64,000 bases of DNA from Pseudomonas taetrolens (GTDB taxonomy: Bacteria; Pseudomonadota; Gammaproteobacteria; Pseudomonadales; Pseudomonadaceae), in the NCBI RefSeq assembly GCF_900475285.1, contig NZ_LS483370.1:124001-188000 (forward strand). The letters are read 5' to 3'. The translations under genes and the position numbers were made by a program. The notes below the pieces were generated by a model. That model saw nothing but the letters and a program-made list of their open reading frames with translations, was not told the DNA's origin and did no database searches. Of the stretch, positions 45,238-53,431 are shown piece by piece; positions within the stretch are counted from its first letter, which is position 1; every line of letters begins with the position of its first letter.

Positions 45238-46632
45238 TTAAACCGCAAAGATCTTGCCCGGGTTCATGATGCCGTTCGGGTCGAACACGGCCTTGAGCGC
45301 TTTCATGTATTCGATCTCAACCGGTGAGCGGCTGTAGGTCAGGTAGTCACGCTTGGTCATGCCCACGCCATGTTCGGCAGAGATGGAGCCGTTGTACTTT
45401 TCGACCGTCTCGAACACCCACTTGTTCACGGTCGCGCACTTGGCGAAGAACTCATCCTTGCTCAGGTTTTCGGGTTTGAGGATGTTCAAGTGCAGGTTGC
45501 CGTCACCAATGTGGCCGAACCAGACGATTTCGAAGTCCGGATAGTGTTTGCCGACGATGGCGTCAATTTCTTTCAGGAACCCCGGTACTTTCGACACAGT
45601 AACCGAGATGTCGTTTTTGTACGGCGTCCAGTGGGAAATGGTCTCGGAGATGTACTCGCGCAGCTTCCACAGGTTTTGCAGCTGGGTTTCGCTCTGGCTC
45701 ATGACGCCATCCAGCACCCAACCCTCTTCCATGCAGTGTTCAAACGTTTCGAGGGCCGCGTTCGCGACTTCTTCGGTGGTTGCTTCGAATTCCAGCAACG
45801 CATAGAACGGGCAATCAGTCTCGAACGGAGAAGGGACATCGCCACGGTCCATGACTTTAGCCAACGCCTTGTCGGAGAAGAATTCAAACGCCGTCAGATC
45901 CAGTTTGCTCTGGAAGGCATGCAGCACCGGCATGATCGAGTCGAAATCGGCGGTGCCCAGCACCATGGCAGTCAGGTTTTTTGGCGCCCGGTCCAGGCGC
46001 ATGGTGGCCTCCACGACAAAACCCAAGGTGCCTTCCGCGCCGATGAACAGCTGGCGCATGTCATAGCCGGTGGCGTTTTTGATCAGGTCTTTGTTGAGTT
46101 CCAGGATGTCGCCTTTACCGGTGACGACTTTCATGCCGGCCACCCAGTTGCGGGTCATGCCGTAACGAATAACCTTGATCCCGCCGGCATTGGTGCCGAT
46201 ATTGCCGCCAATCTGGCTGGATCCTGCTGAAGCGAAATCCACCGGGTAATACAGGCCATTTTCTTCGGCCAGGTTTTGCAGGTGCTCGGTGACAACGCCC
46301 GGCTGGCAGACCACGGTGCGGTCGGTCAGGTTGATGTCCAGCACTTGATTCATGTAGTCGAACGACACAACGACTTCGCCATTGGCTGCCACGGCGGCGG
46401 CCGACAGGCCTGTGCGACCGCCGGAAGGCACCAGCGCCACCTTGTTCTTGTTGGCCCACAGGACGATCGCCTGCACCTGTTCGGTGGTTTTCGGGAACAC
46501 GATAGCCACTGGGGCGGGGGCGAAATGCTTGGTCCAATCCTTGCCATAAGCATTAAGGGAGTCGGCATCGGTCAAAACCTTGCCAGGCTCTACCAGGGTC
46601 TTTAGCTCATCAATCAAGGCAGGATGGGTCAT
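45238..46632 (-). CDS. FAD-linked D-2-hydroxyglutarate dehydrogenase
   Basis: 464 residues: FAD_binding_4 domain (VPSGGRTGLSAAAVAANGE, DFASAGSSQIGGNIGTNAGGIKV in parts, KNATGYDMRQLFIGAEGTLG) and FAD-oxidase_C domain with metal-binding WFGHIGDGNLHLNI and EHGVGMTKRDYL. It oxidises D-2-hydroxyglutarate to 2-oxoglutarate. In Pseudomonas it is known to be coupled to SerA, which reduces 2-oxoglutarate during serine synthesis. The divergent serA gene 206 bp away supports the assignment. The start at 46632 aligns with the family N-terminus MTHPALIDEL. Confidence 0.9.
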   Translation of the reverse strand: MTHPALIDELKTLVEPGKVLTDADSLNAYGKDWTKHFAPAPVAIVFPKTTEQVQAIVLWANKNKVALVPSGGRTGLSAAAVAANGEVVVSFDYMNQVLDINLTDRTVVCQPGVVTEHLQNLAEENGLYYPVDFASAGSSQIGGNIGTNAGGIKVIRYGMTRNWVAGMKVVTGKGDILELNKDLIKNATGYDMRQLFIGAEGTLGFVVEATMRLDRAPKNLTAMVLGTADFDSIMPVLHAFQSKLDLTAFEFFSDKALAKVMDRGDVPSPFETDCPFYALLEFEATTEEVANAALETFEHCMEEGWVLDGVMSQSETQLQNLWKLREYISETISHWTPYKNDISVTVSKVPGFLKEIDAIVGKHYPDFEIVWFGHIGDGNLHLNILKPENLSKDEFFAKCATVNKWVFETVEKYNGSISAEHGVGMTKRDYLTYSRSPVEIEYMKALKAVFDPNGIMNPGKIFAV

Positions 46633-46838
46633 CAACAGAACTCTCGAACAATTCATGGTCATCCTGAGAACGCTTCACGTCGCAGGAATGGGTGTTTAGC
46701 GGGGCGCTTATGCTAGCATACGACCCCCCCGCAGAATCGAGCCATAGGACGATTCTCGGTGCCGGTCTTCACGCCGGCCAGGTCAGCTCGCGCTGTCCAT
46801 TCCCTGCCATTTTTTCTCTGGGACACAGGTTTACGCAG

Positions 46839-48068
46839 ATGAGCAAGACTTCTCTCGATAAGAGCAAGATCAAGTTCCTTCTTTTGGAAGGCGTCCACCA
46901 ATCCGCTGTTGAAGTACTCAAGGCTGCCGGTTACACCAGCATTGAATACATCACCAGTTCCTTGCCTGAAGCCCAGCTGAAGGAAAAGATCGCTGATGCC
47001 CATTTCATTGGCATCCGTTCTCGTACCCAGCTGACCGAAGAAGTGTTCGACTGCGCCAAGAAACTGGTTGCTGTTGGTTGTTTCTGCATCGGCACCAACC
47101 AGGTCGATCTCAACGCTGCTCGCGAACGCGGTATCGCTGTTTTCAACGCACCTTACTCCAACACCCGTTCGGTGGCTGAGTTGGTGCTGGCGGAAGCGAT
47201 TCTGTTGTTGCGTGGCATCCCTGAGAAAAACGCTTCCTGCCACCGTGGTGGCTGGATCAAAAGCGCGGCAAACTCCTTCGAAATTCGCGGTAAAAAGCTG
47301 GGTATCGTTGGTTATGGTTCGATCGGTACTCAATTGTCGGTACTGGCTGAAGGTCTGGGCATGCAGGTGTTCTTCTACGACACCGTGACCAAGCTGCCAT
47401 TGGGCAACGCGACTCAGGTCGGCAACCTGCACGAACTGTTGGGCATGTCCGATATCGTGACCCTGCACGTGCCGGAAACCGCCGCCACTCAGTGGATGAT
47501 CGGTGAGAAGGAAATCCGCGCCATCAAAAAGGGCGGCATTCTGATAAACGCCGCACGTGGCACCGTGGTCGAGCTGGACGCCTTGGCTGACGCGATCAAG
47601 GACAAGCACCTGATCGGCGCCGCTATCGATGTGTTCCCGGTTGAGCCGCGTTCCAACGACGACGTGTTCGAAAGCCCGCTGCGTGGCCTGGACAACGTGA
47701 TCCTGACCCCGCATATCGGCGGTTCCACCGCTGAAGCCCAGGCCAACATTGGTCTGGAAGTGGCAGAAAAACTGGTCAAGTACAGCGATAACGGTACTTC
47801 GGTATCGTCGGTGAACTTCCCTGAAGTGGCCCTGCCGGCTCACCCTGGCAAGCACCGTTTGTTGCACATCCACGAAAACATCCCGGGTGTGATGAGCGAG
47901 ATCAACAAGGTCTTCGCTGAAAACGGTATCAACATCTCCGGTCAGTTCCTGCAGACCAACGAGAAAGTGGGTTATGTAGTGATCGACGTTGATGCCGAGT
48001 CTTCGGACCTGGCGCAAGAGAAGCTGCAAAAGATCAATGGCACCATCCGTTGCCGCGTCTTGTTCTAA
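46839..48068 (+). CDS. serA: D-3-phosphoglycerate dehydrogenase
   Basis: 409 residues: Rossmann NAD domain (LGIVGYGSIGTQLSVLAEGLG in parts), catalytic Arg in INAARGTVVEL, Glu, and His in ILTPHIGGSTAEAQ. A C-terminal ACT domain (HENIPGVMSEINKVFAENGINI, split HENIPGVMSEIN and FAENGINISGQ) mediates serine feedback. First step of serine synthesis. The ATG at 46839 is preceded by GGACACAGG. An in-frame extension to 46692 is rich in rare-type residues and is probably leader. Terminated by a strong hairpin. Confidence 0.96.
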   Translation: MSKTSLDKSKIKFLLLEGVHQSAVEVLKAAGYTSIEYITSSLPEAQLKEKIADAHFIGIRSRTQLTEEVFDCAKKLVAVGCFCIGTNQVDLNAARERGIAVFNAPYSNTRSVAELVLAEAILLLRGIPEKNASCHRGGWIKSAANSFEIRGKKLGIVGYGSIGTQLSVLAEGLGMQVFFYDTVTKLPLGNATQVGNLHELLGMSDIVTLHVPETAATQWMIGEKEIRAIKKGGILINAARGTVVELDALADAIKDKHLIGAAIDVFPVEPRSNDDVFESPLRGLDNVILTPHIGGSTAEAQANIGLEVAEKLVKYSDNGTSVSSVNFPEVALPAHPGKHRLLHIHENIPGVMSEINKVFAENGINISGQFLQTNEKVGYVVIDVDAESSDLAQEKLQKINGTIRCRVLF

Positions 48069-48080
48069 AACGCGCTTCAT

Positions 48081-48111
48081 AAAAAGGGAGACCCGCGGGT
48101 CTCCCTTTTTT
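48081..48111 (+). terminator. Rho-independent terminator after serA
   Basis: AAAAAGGGAGACCC-GCG-GGTCTCCCTTTTTT, a perfect stem of at least thirteen pairs with A- and T-runs. It stands between serA and the convergent DUF4399 gene and should work in both directions. Confidence 0.93.
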
Positions 48112-48126
48112 GTGCCGCGGAAAAAG

Positions 48127-48564
48127 TTATTTCACATTGACGGTGATTTTTTCCGACACGACAGCGGGCTTGAACGGTACGTGATACTTGTCGCCCAGCT
48201 CCAGTTGCAGGGTGTGTTTGCCCGGCGTCAGGGTCACTTCGGTTTCGGTCTGGGCCTTGCCGAAGTGGACATGGTTGGCATCGGCTGGAATGGGTGCATT
48301 CTCGGCAGGCAAGGTGTCGACATCGATCAGCAGGTGATGGTGACCGGTGTGTGGTGTCGGGTCGCCTGCAGGTTTGAGATCCATGCCTTCGATACCGAAT
48401 TTCACGGTGAAGGTCTTATCCACTGTGGCGCCGTCCGCAGGGGAAAGAATGGTTACTTTGGCGCCTGCCGGAGCCTCAACAGATTCCAGGCCGGCTGCAG
48501 TCGCCATGACGGAAGCCCCCATCAACACAGAAGCCAGCGCAACACGAGACAGTAGAGCGTTCAT
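48127..48564 (-). CDS. DUF4399 periplasmic protein
   Basis: 145 residues: signal peptide (LASVLMGASVMATAAG) and a beta-rich domain with VTILSPADGATV, GDPTPHTGHHHLLID, NHVHFGKAQTE and LTPGKHTLQLELGD. Several His-rich turns (TGHHHLL, NHVHFG) suggest metal binding. The DUF4399 pattern is clear, but function is unknown. Convergent with serA. Confidence 0.87.
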   Translation of the reverse strand: MNALLSRVALASVLMGASVMATAAGLESVEAPAGAKVTILSPADGATVDKTFTVKFGIEGMDLKPAGDPTPHTGHHHLLIDVDTLPAENAPIPADANHVHFGKAQTETEVTLTPGKHTLQLELGDKYHVPFKPAVVSEKITVNVK

Positions 48565-48702
48565 TTGTTTCTCCGTTTTTTCTCAAGATTCAGCAGGTTG
48601 TACAACTTCGAGCCGATCTGTTGTCCAACCTCGCAACTGACCAACATAAAGCAAAGGGGATGCTTATTGCGAATCGCTTGCATCCCATTCAAAGGAGTGA
48701 CC

Positions 48703-49215
48703 ATGCGTATTTTGTCGGGTTTGATGCTTTTACTGCCGTTGACGAGTCCTTTTGCTCAAGCCGAACTGATCGACGATGTGAACGACCGGGGCGAGTTGCG
48801 CATTGCCCTGGAAGCCGACCAGCCCCCGTTCAGCTTCAGGCAGGACGGGCATTTGACAGGGTTTGACGTTGAGCTTGGCGAACTGCTGGCCAAGGAGCTG
48901 GAGGTCAACGCATCGATTATCGTCACGGATGGCAGTGACCTGCTGTCGGGGGTCGAGAGCGGTAAATACGATGTGGCCATCAACCATGTCGCTATGACTC
49001 CCGAACTTCAGAATCGTTTCGATTTCAGCGCGCCTTATGGCTACACCCGCACGCCATTGCAGGCGGGGCCAGTGGTGATGCTGGCGATACCCTTCCAGAA
49101 AGGTAACCCGGCTTTTCAGACTAGCTTGGATAACGCATTGCAGCGAACCAGGGTGGATGGCCGGTTGGCCGCCTTGTCGCAAAAATGGCTGGGGATGGAT
49201 GCTACAAAACCGTAA
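48703..49215 (+). pseudogene. Internally deleted amino-acid ABC solute-binding protein
   Basis: 170 residues instead of about 250-260. The start is a good family-3 binding protein: signal peptide, then RGELRIALEADQPPFSF, LTGFDVELGELLAKEL, GVESGKYDVAINHVAMTPE and RFDFSAPYGY. It then jumps straight to the C-terminal segment (PLQAGPVVMLAIPFQKGNPA, RLAALSQKWLGMD). The whole second lobe and hinge, about 80 residues, is missing without a frame break. It cannot bind ligand as a normal two-lobe protein. No permease or ATPase lies next to it. AAAGGAG precedes the ATG. Confidence 0.75.
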
Positions 49216-49230
49216 GACTGGATGCACAAA

Positions 49231-49260
49231 CGCTGTAGGCACGGATTCGCGCCTACAGCG
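49231..49260. repeat. Perfect inverted repeat between convergent genes
   Basis: CGCTGTAGGC (49231-49240) and GCCTACAGCG (49251-49260), ten pairs, ten-base loop. It lies 16 bp after the binding-protein stop and 13 bp before the end of the cytochrome gene. REP-like; it may terminate both. Confidence 0.8.
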
Positions 49261-49272
49261 TTATGCCATTGA

Positions 49273-50529
49273 TTACTCGCGTAGCTTCTTCACGTCCTCA
49301 GGCTTCACGTCTTCACCTTTGTTACCCCAGCTGGTGCGGATGAAGTTGACCACATCAGCCACTTCCTGATCTGACAAACGCCAGTCGAATGCAGGCATGG
49401 TGAAGGTCGACGGTGCCGTATGGGTCGCAGGCAGTGTTCCGCCCTTGAGCACGATATGGATCAACGACGTCGGATCGTTTGACTGCAGCACCGGGTTTCC
49501 TGCCAGTGCAGGGAATACGCGGGTGTAGCCGTGGCCGTCAGTGCGATGGCAGGCCGCGCAGTTGTCGATATACACCGCTGCACCGCGCTTGCTGTCGTCA
49601 CCGTTCCACAAGGCATCGGCCACAGACGGATCGTATCGATGCGGGGTGTCCGCCGGATCGACCGCCGGCAGCGACTTCAGGTAGCGGGCAATGGCCGTCA
49701 GATCAGACTCGGACATGTACTGCATGCTGTGTACGATCACATCGCTCATGCCGCCAAACACGGCGCTGCGATCACTGCGGCCGGTTTTCAGGAACTGCAC
49801 CAGCTGCTCTTCGTCCCAACTGCCCAAGCCGTCTTTGTGGTCACCCCGCAGGTTCTTCGCAATCCAGCCTTCGAGCGGCGCACTGCCCGACAAAAACACG
49901 CTGCCGTCGGCGGCACTCAGCGCTTTTTCCTGCATGGTCAGCGCCCGTGGCGTGTGGCATGCGCCACAGTGACCAAGGCCTTCAACCAGATAGGCGCCGC
50001 GGCTGACCACCGGGTCTTGCCCGGCCACCGGTGTGAAGTCTTCCACTGCCGGCGCAAACAGCTCGCGCCACATTGCCAGCGGCCAACGCATGCTCAGCGG
50101 CCATGGAATATCGACCGCTTTGTTCTCTTGTGCGACGGGCTCAACGCCCTTCATGAAGTACGCATACAGCGCCTGCATGTCGGCCTGGTTGACTCGCGCG
50201 TAGGACGGGTAAGGCATGGCCGGGTACAGCGTGCTGCCGTTCTGCGCGATGCCATGACGTACCGCTTTGTCAAAATCGTCAAAGCTGTAAGTGCCAATAC
50301 CGCTTTTGTCCGGCGTGATGTTGGTCGAGTAAATGACGCCGATCGGCGTTTCCATCGGCAGGCCACCGGCAAACGGCTTGCCGCCTTTGGCCGTGTGGCA
50401 GGCAACGCAGTCGCCGGCGCGGGCCAGATACTCACCTTGCTTGATCAGTGCCGATTGCGGCTCGTTCTGCGCGGCGACGGCCGAGAAGCTACCCAGCAGG
50501 GCCAGGGTGGCGATAACAAGTGCTTTCAT
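49273..50529 (-). CDS. Triheme cytochrome c subunit of a gluconate-type dehydrogenase
   Basis: 418 residues: signal peptide (LVIATLALLGSFSAVAAQ) and three cytochrome c domains with CVACH, CGACH and CAACH, and a hydrophilic C-terminal end. This is the membrane-bound dehydrogenase cytochrome subunit (gluconate 2-, sorbitol or alcohol type), passing electrons to ubiquinone. The ATG at 50529 has AGGAG at eight-base spacing; the ATG six bases upstream is too close to it. Last gene of the three-subunit operon. Confidence 0.9.
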   Translation of the reverse strand: MKALVIATLALLGSFSAVAAQNEPQSALIKQGEYLARAGDCVACHTAKGGKPFAGGLPMETPIGVIYSTNITPDKSGIGTYSFDDFDKAVRHGIAQNGSTLYPAMPYPSYARVNQADMQALYAYFMKGVEPVAQENKAVDIPWPLSMRWPLAMWRELFAPAVEDFTPVAGQDPVVSRGAYLVEGLGHCGACHTPRALTMQEKALSAADGSVFLSGSAPLEGWIAKNLRGDHKDGLGSWDEEQLVQFLKTGRSDRSAVFGGMSDVIVHSMQYMSESDLTAIARYLKSLPAVDPADTPHRYDPSVADALWNGDDSKRGAAVYIDNCAACHRTDGHGYTRVFPALAGNPVLQSNDPTSLIHIVLKGGTLPATHTAPSTFTMPAFDWRLSDQEVADVVNFIRTSWGNKGEDVKPEDVKKLRE

Positions 50530-50541
50530 GGTCATCGCTCC

Positions 50542-52326
50542 TTATGCCTGAACCAGTGGGCCGGGGTTTTTCAGGTACTGCTCGCGGATCGCCCGGGCAG
50601 ACCAGTAGGTCAGCGCAGCGACCAGGCCAGTCGGGTTGTAGCCCAGGCCCTGCGGGAAAGCAGAGGCGCCCGGTACGAATACGTTGTGCACGTCCCAGCA
50701 CTGCAGGTAGCGGTTAATCGCACTGGTTTTCGGGTCGGTGCCCATGATCGCGCCACCATTGAGGTGGGTGGTCTGGTAGGACGCGGTGTTGAAGTGATCG
50801 CCGACTTTTTTGCCGATCATGGCGATGGCCTTCGGGTTCATCGCCTCGGCGATCTTGCCCATTTTTTCCATCATGAAGCGGTTCATCTTGATGTCGTTTT
50901 CTTGCCAGTCAAACGTCATGCGCAGCAGCGGTTGGCCGTAGGCATCGCGGTATACAGGGTCAAGATCAAGGTAGTTGCCACGATAGGATTGATGCGCGCC
51001 ATGGGCGTCCATCGATACCTGGTGGGTGTAGTAATCCGCAGTTGCACGCTTCCAGGCACTGCCCCAGGCCGGAGTGCCGGGTGGGTTGGACGTACCCGCA
51101 ATCGGACGGCTGCCCGCCTGGTTGACCCACATCGGCGAACCGCCGACAAAGCCGTGTGGCCCGTGGTCAAAATTGTCCGCGTTGAAGTCATCCACCGCCA
51201 CGCCATTGCCGCCTGCGCCGATGAAGTTGTTGGTGTGTACGTCCTTGTCGAAGTAGGCCTTGATCGTGCCCATGTTCTGGTACGCGAAGTTCTTGCCGAC
51301 CACACCTTCCCCGGTTTTAGGGTCATAGGGCTTGCCAATCCCCGACAGCAGCATCAGGCGCACGTTGTGGAACTGGAACGCCCCAAGGATGACCAGATCG
51401 GCCTGTTGCTCGATTTCACGGCCCAGGGCATCGATGTAGGTTACTCCGGTGGCCTTGGTTTTGGTGCTGTCCAGATTGACCCGGATTACGTGCGCATCAG
51501 GGCGCAGCTCAAAGTTAGGCACCTGCTTGAGCGCAGGCAGGATGTTGACGTTAGGCGATGCCTTGGAATACATGTAGCAAACATAGCCACTGCAAAAACC
51601 GCAGAAGTTGCACGGCCCCATCTGTGCGCCATACGGGTTGGTGTAAGGCCCGGAGGTGTTGGCCGAAGGCAGGTTGTAAGGCTTGTAGCCAACGTCGCTG
51701 GCCGCTTTCTGAAACAGCTGGGCCGAGTAGGTGTTCTTCTGGGAAACCAGCGGGAAATGATCCGAGCGATCCGGTGCGTAAGGGTTGCCACCCTTACCCT
51801 CGCCCACCACTTTGCCGTTGACGGTCCAGGCCTGGCCCGAGGTGCCAAAAACCTTTTCGGCGTAGTCGAAGAACGGTTCCAGCTCTTCATAGCTGACGCC
51901 GAAGTCCTGGATGGTCATGTCTTTGGGGATGAAGTTCTTGCCGTAGCGCTCTTCGTAATGGCTGCGCATCCGCAGTTCCATCGGATCGACCCGAAAGTGC
52001 ACACCCGACCAGTGCAAACCGGCGCCGCCAACGCCATTGCCGGGGAGGAAAGCACCCAGTTGGCGGTTGGGCAGAGCCACGTCATTAACGCTATGGCGGA
52101 TGGTCACGGTTTCTTTCGAAACGTCCTGGAACAGCTTCTTGCGCACGCTGTAAGTCAGTTCGTCGATCACCTGCGGGTAATTACCGTCGGGATAGGTGTC
52201 CTGCATCGGGCCGCGTTCAAGGGCCACAACATTCAGGCCCGCTTCTGTCAGCTCTTTGGCCATGATCGCGCCGGTCCAGCCGAAGCCGACGATTATCGCA
52301 TCAACTTTTTTCATTACGGTCGTCAT
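50542..52326 (-). CDS. GMC-family flavoprotein subunit of a gluconate-type dehydrogenase
   Basis: 594 residues: FAD-binding GFGWTGAIMAKELTEAG near the N-terminus, substrate domain, and C-terminal GMC segment VFVPGASAFPQGLGYNPTGLVAALTYW. The His-Asn catalytic pair is expected near TTHLNGGAIMGTD and GYNPTG. A Cys cluster (CNFCGFC, then YVC) at about residue 245 resembles the iron-sulfur motif of FAD-dependent sugar dehydrogenases. The motif set fits gluconate 2-dehydrogenase best. The ATG at 52326 overlaps the gamma-subunit stop (TGAGCATG). Confidence 0.88.
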   Translation of the reverse strand: MTTVMKKVDAIIVGFGWTGAIMAKELTEAGLNVVALERGPMQDTYPDGNYPQVIDELTYSVRKKLFQDVSKETVTIRHSVNDVALPNRQLGAFLPGNGVGGAGLHWSGVHFRVDPMELRMRSHYEERYGKNFIPKDMTIQDFGVSYEELEPFFDYAEKVFGTSGQAWTVNGKVVGEGKGGNPYAPDRSDHFPLVSQKNTYSAQLFQKAASDVGYKPYNLPSANTSGPYTNPYGAQMGPCNFCGFCSGYVCYMYSKASPNVNILPALKQVPNFELRPDAHVIRVNLDSTKTKATGVTYIDALGREIEQQADLVILGAFQFHNVRLMLLSGIGKPYDPKTGEGVVGKNFAYQNMGTIKAYFDKDVHTNNFIGAGGNGVAVDDFNADNFDHGPHGFVGGSPMWVNQAGSRPIAGTSNPPGTPAWGSAWKRATADYYTHQVSMDAHGAHQSYRGNYLDLDPVYRDAYGQPLLRMTFDWQENDIKMNRFMMEKMGKIAEAMNPKAIAMIGKKVGDHFNTASYQTTHLNGGAIMGTDPKTSAINRYLQCWDVHNVFVPGASAFPQGLGYNPTGLVAALTYWSARAIREQYLKNPGPLVQA

Positions 52327-52328
52327 GC

Positions 52329-53063
52329 TCAAGCCCTCTCGCCGCGAATGGATACTGCCGGGAAAGGGTATTGCTCGTTACGTTCAACCCAGTCCATGAA
52401 ATCAGCGCGAGCGCCGGGGAAGCCGATCATGGTCCAGCCGACCATGCCTTTGTTGCCGCCGTGGATCGGGTCGCAAAAGAAGCCTTCCCGTGTGTTTTGC
52501 AGCAAAAGGCTGAAAAAAATCTTCGACGGCACGCTGTCGAATTTGGCGTTGCCGGCCTCTAGCTGTTTAAGCACTTCGTCTCGGGTAGCGCTGTCTAGGC
52601 CAGCAAATACTGAACCATAGGTCTTTTTGCAGAGATCATCCGTAGCGGCGATGCCCAGGCGATAGATCTGTTTGGGCACCAATTTGCTCTGCCAGCCCAT
52701 CTCGGCTGGCGCGTCGGCATTGAACGGGCCTTGCATGAACCACAGTGCGCCGCTGGCGTAAGGGGTGTTCATCTGGCGGTCAATGTATTCCGGAGCACCG
52801 GCTTCCACAGCCCCCGGGCCCTGTTCATCGCTCGGGATCAAACGGGCGACGGCAGCGTCCACAAAGGCCCATTCTTCTGCGGTGAAGTAAGTCGGCTCAT
52901 AGGTCTTGCCAGAGGGCGCAGGAGCGGGTGCCGATGCGGGTGAGGCGGCAGGCGCGGCCATCAGCACAGTGCCTCCCAGACCGGTACTGGCGACCGTTAC
53001 CACGGGAATCAGTGTGAGGGTTTTGCGCAGAAACTCACGCCGCGGATTGTCTTGTTCAGACAT
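52329..53063 (-). CDS. Gluconate 2-dehydrogenase subunit 3 (gamma), Tat-exported
   Basis: 244 residues. Tat signal RREFLRKTLTLIPVV at the N-terminus, then an Ala/Pro-rich linker (PAASPASAPAPAPSG) and the subunit-3 domain (YFTAEEWAFVDAAVARLIP, PEYIDRQMNTPYASG, GFFCDPIHGGNKGMVGW). It carries the folded flavoprotein to the periplasm as its Tat chaperone. First gene of the operon; spacer of about 190 bp upstream. The product oxidises gluconate or a related sugar acid outside the cytoplasm. Confidence 0.92.
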   Translation of the reverse strand: MSEQDNPRREFLRKTLTLIPVVTVASTGLGGTVLMAAPAASPASAPAPAPSGKTYEPTYFTAEEWAFVDAAVARLIPSDEQGPGAVEAGAPEYIDRQMNTPYASGALWFMQGPFNADAPAEMGWQSKLVPKQIYRLGIAATDDLCKKTYGSVFAGLDSATRDEVLKQLEAGNAKFDSVPSKIFFSLLLQNTREGFFCDPIHGGNKGMVGWTMIGFPGARADFMDWVERNEQYPFPAVSIRGERA

Positions 53064-53254
53064 GAAGGGGCACCTCGTCAGGCAGTCACGGTTTACAGCC
53101 GCTCAGTGGCAGCTTTTCGTTTTGGCAGCGAGACGTGAAGGGTTGAGCACCTCAACACGCCTGCAAAGATTGGTAACAAATACTAACAGGCCAGACCGTC
53201 AGGTGAATCGTTTCATGCGTAAATTTGCCGCACCTTCAGCGAAAAAACACAGGT

Positions 53255-53431
53255 TCAGGCATCTGCCCAGCGACGCAAAGCCGCTTTGCGCTGGGCTGCG
53301 GGCAGTTTTCCGAGCTTTTCGACTTCGGTATAAAACGCTTGCCAATCTCCGCCGGAACTCTTGAACAGAGCGCTGAAAGCGGGGACCCATTGGTCGTAAA
53401 GACCGAAAGGCAAGAGTTTGGCGTTATTCAT
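53255..53431 (-). CDS. 58-residue protein coupled to the aminopeptidase gene
   Basis: A short gene of 58 codons (MNNAKLLPFGLYDQWV..., ending AALRRWADA). It has two predicted amphipathic helices, no signal peptide, and is basic at the C-terminus. Its ATG overlaps the TGA of the upstream PF10023 gene (ATGA), which strongly suggests it is translated. Codon use fits its neighbours. No family is recognised; conserved small proteins of this kind accompany the aminopeptidase in other pseudomonads, from memory. Confidence 0.65.
   Translation of the reverse strand: MNNAKLLPFGLYDQWVPAFSALFKSSGGDWQAFYTEVEKLGKLPAAQRKAALRRWADA

Noticed and set aside
46713..48080. A 455-codon frame opposite serA
   Set aside because: Full overlap with intact serA, and the frame would read through the serA terminator.
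48565..48702. Longer N-terminus for the binding-protein remnant (frame open from 48565)
   Set aside because: The good ribosome site AAAGGAG and the signal peptide begin at 48703; the extension is Cys- and Arg-rich and implausible.
49531..52620. A 1029-codon open frame on the + strand opposite the gluconate dehydrogenase genes
   Set aside because: Both genes on the other strand have clear domains and signal sequences. The antisense frame is rich in Arg, His and Val with no recognisable motif, as expected from biased third positions in a GC-rich genome.
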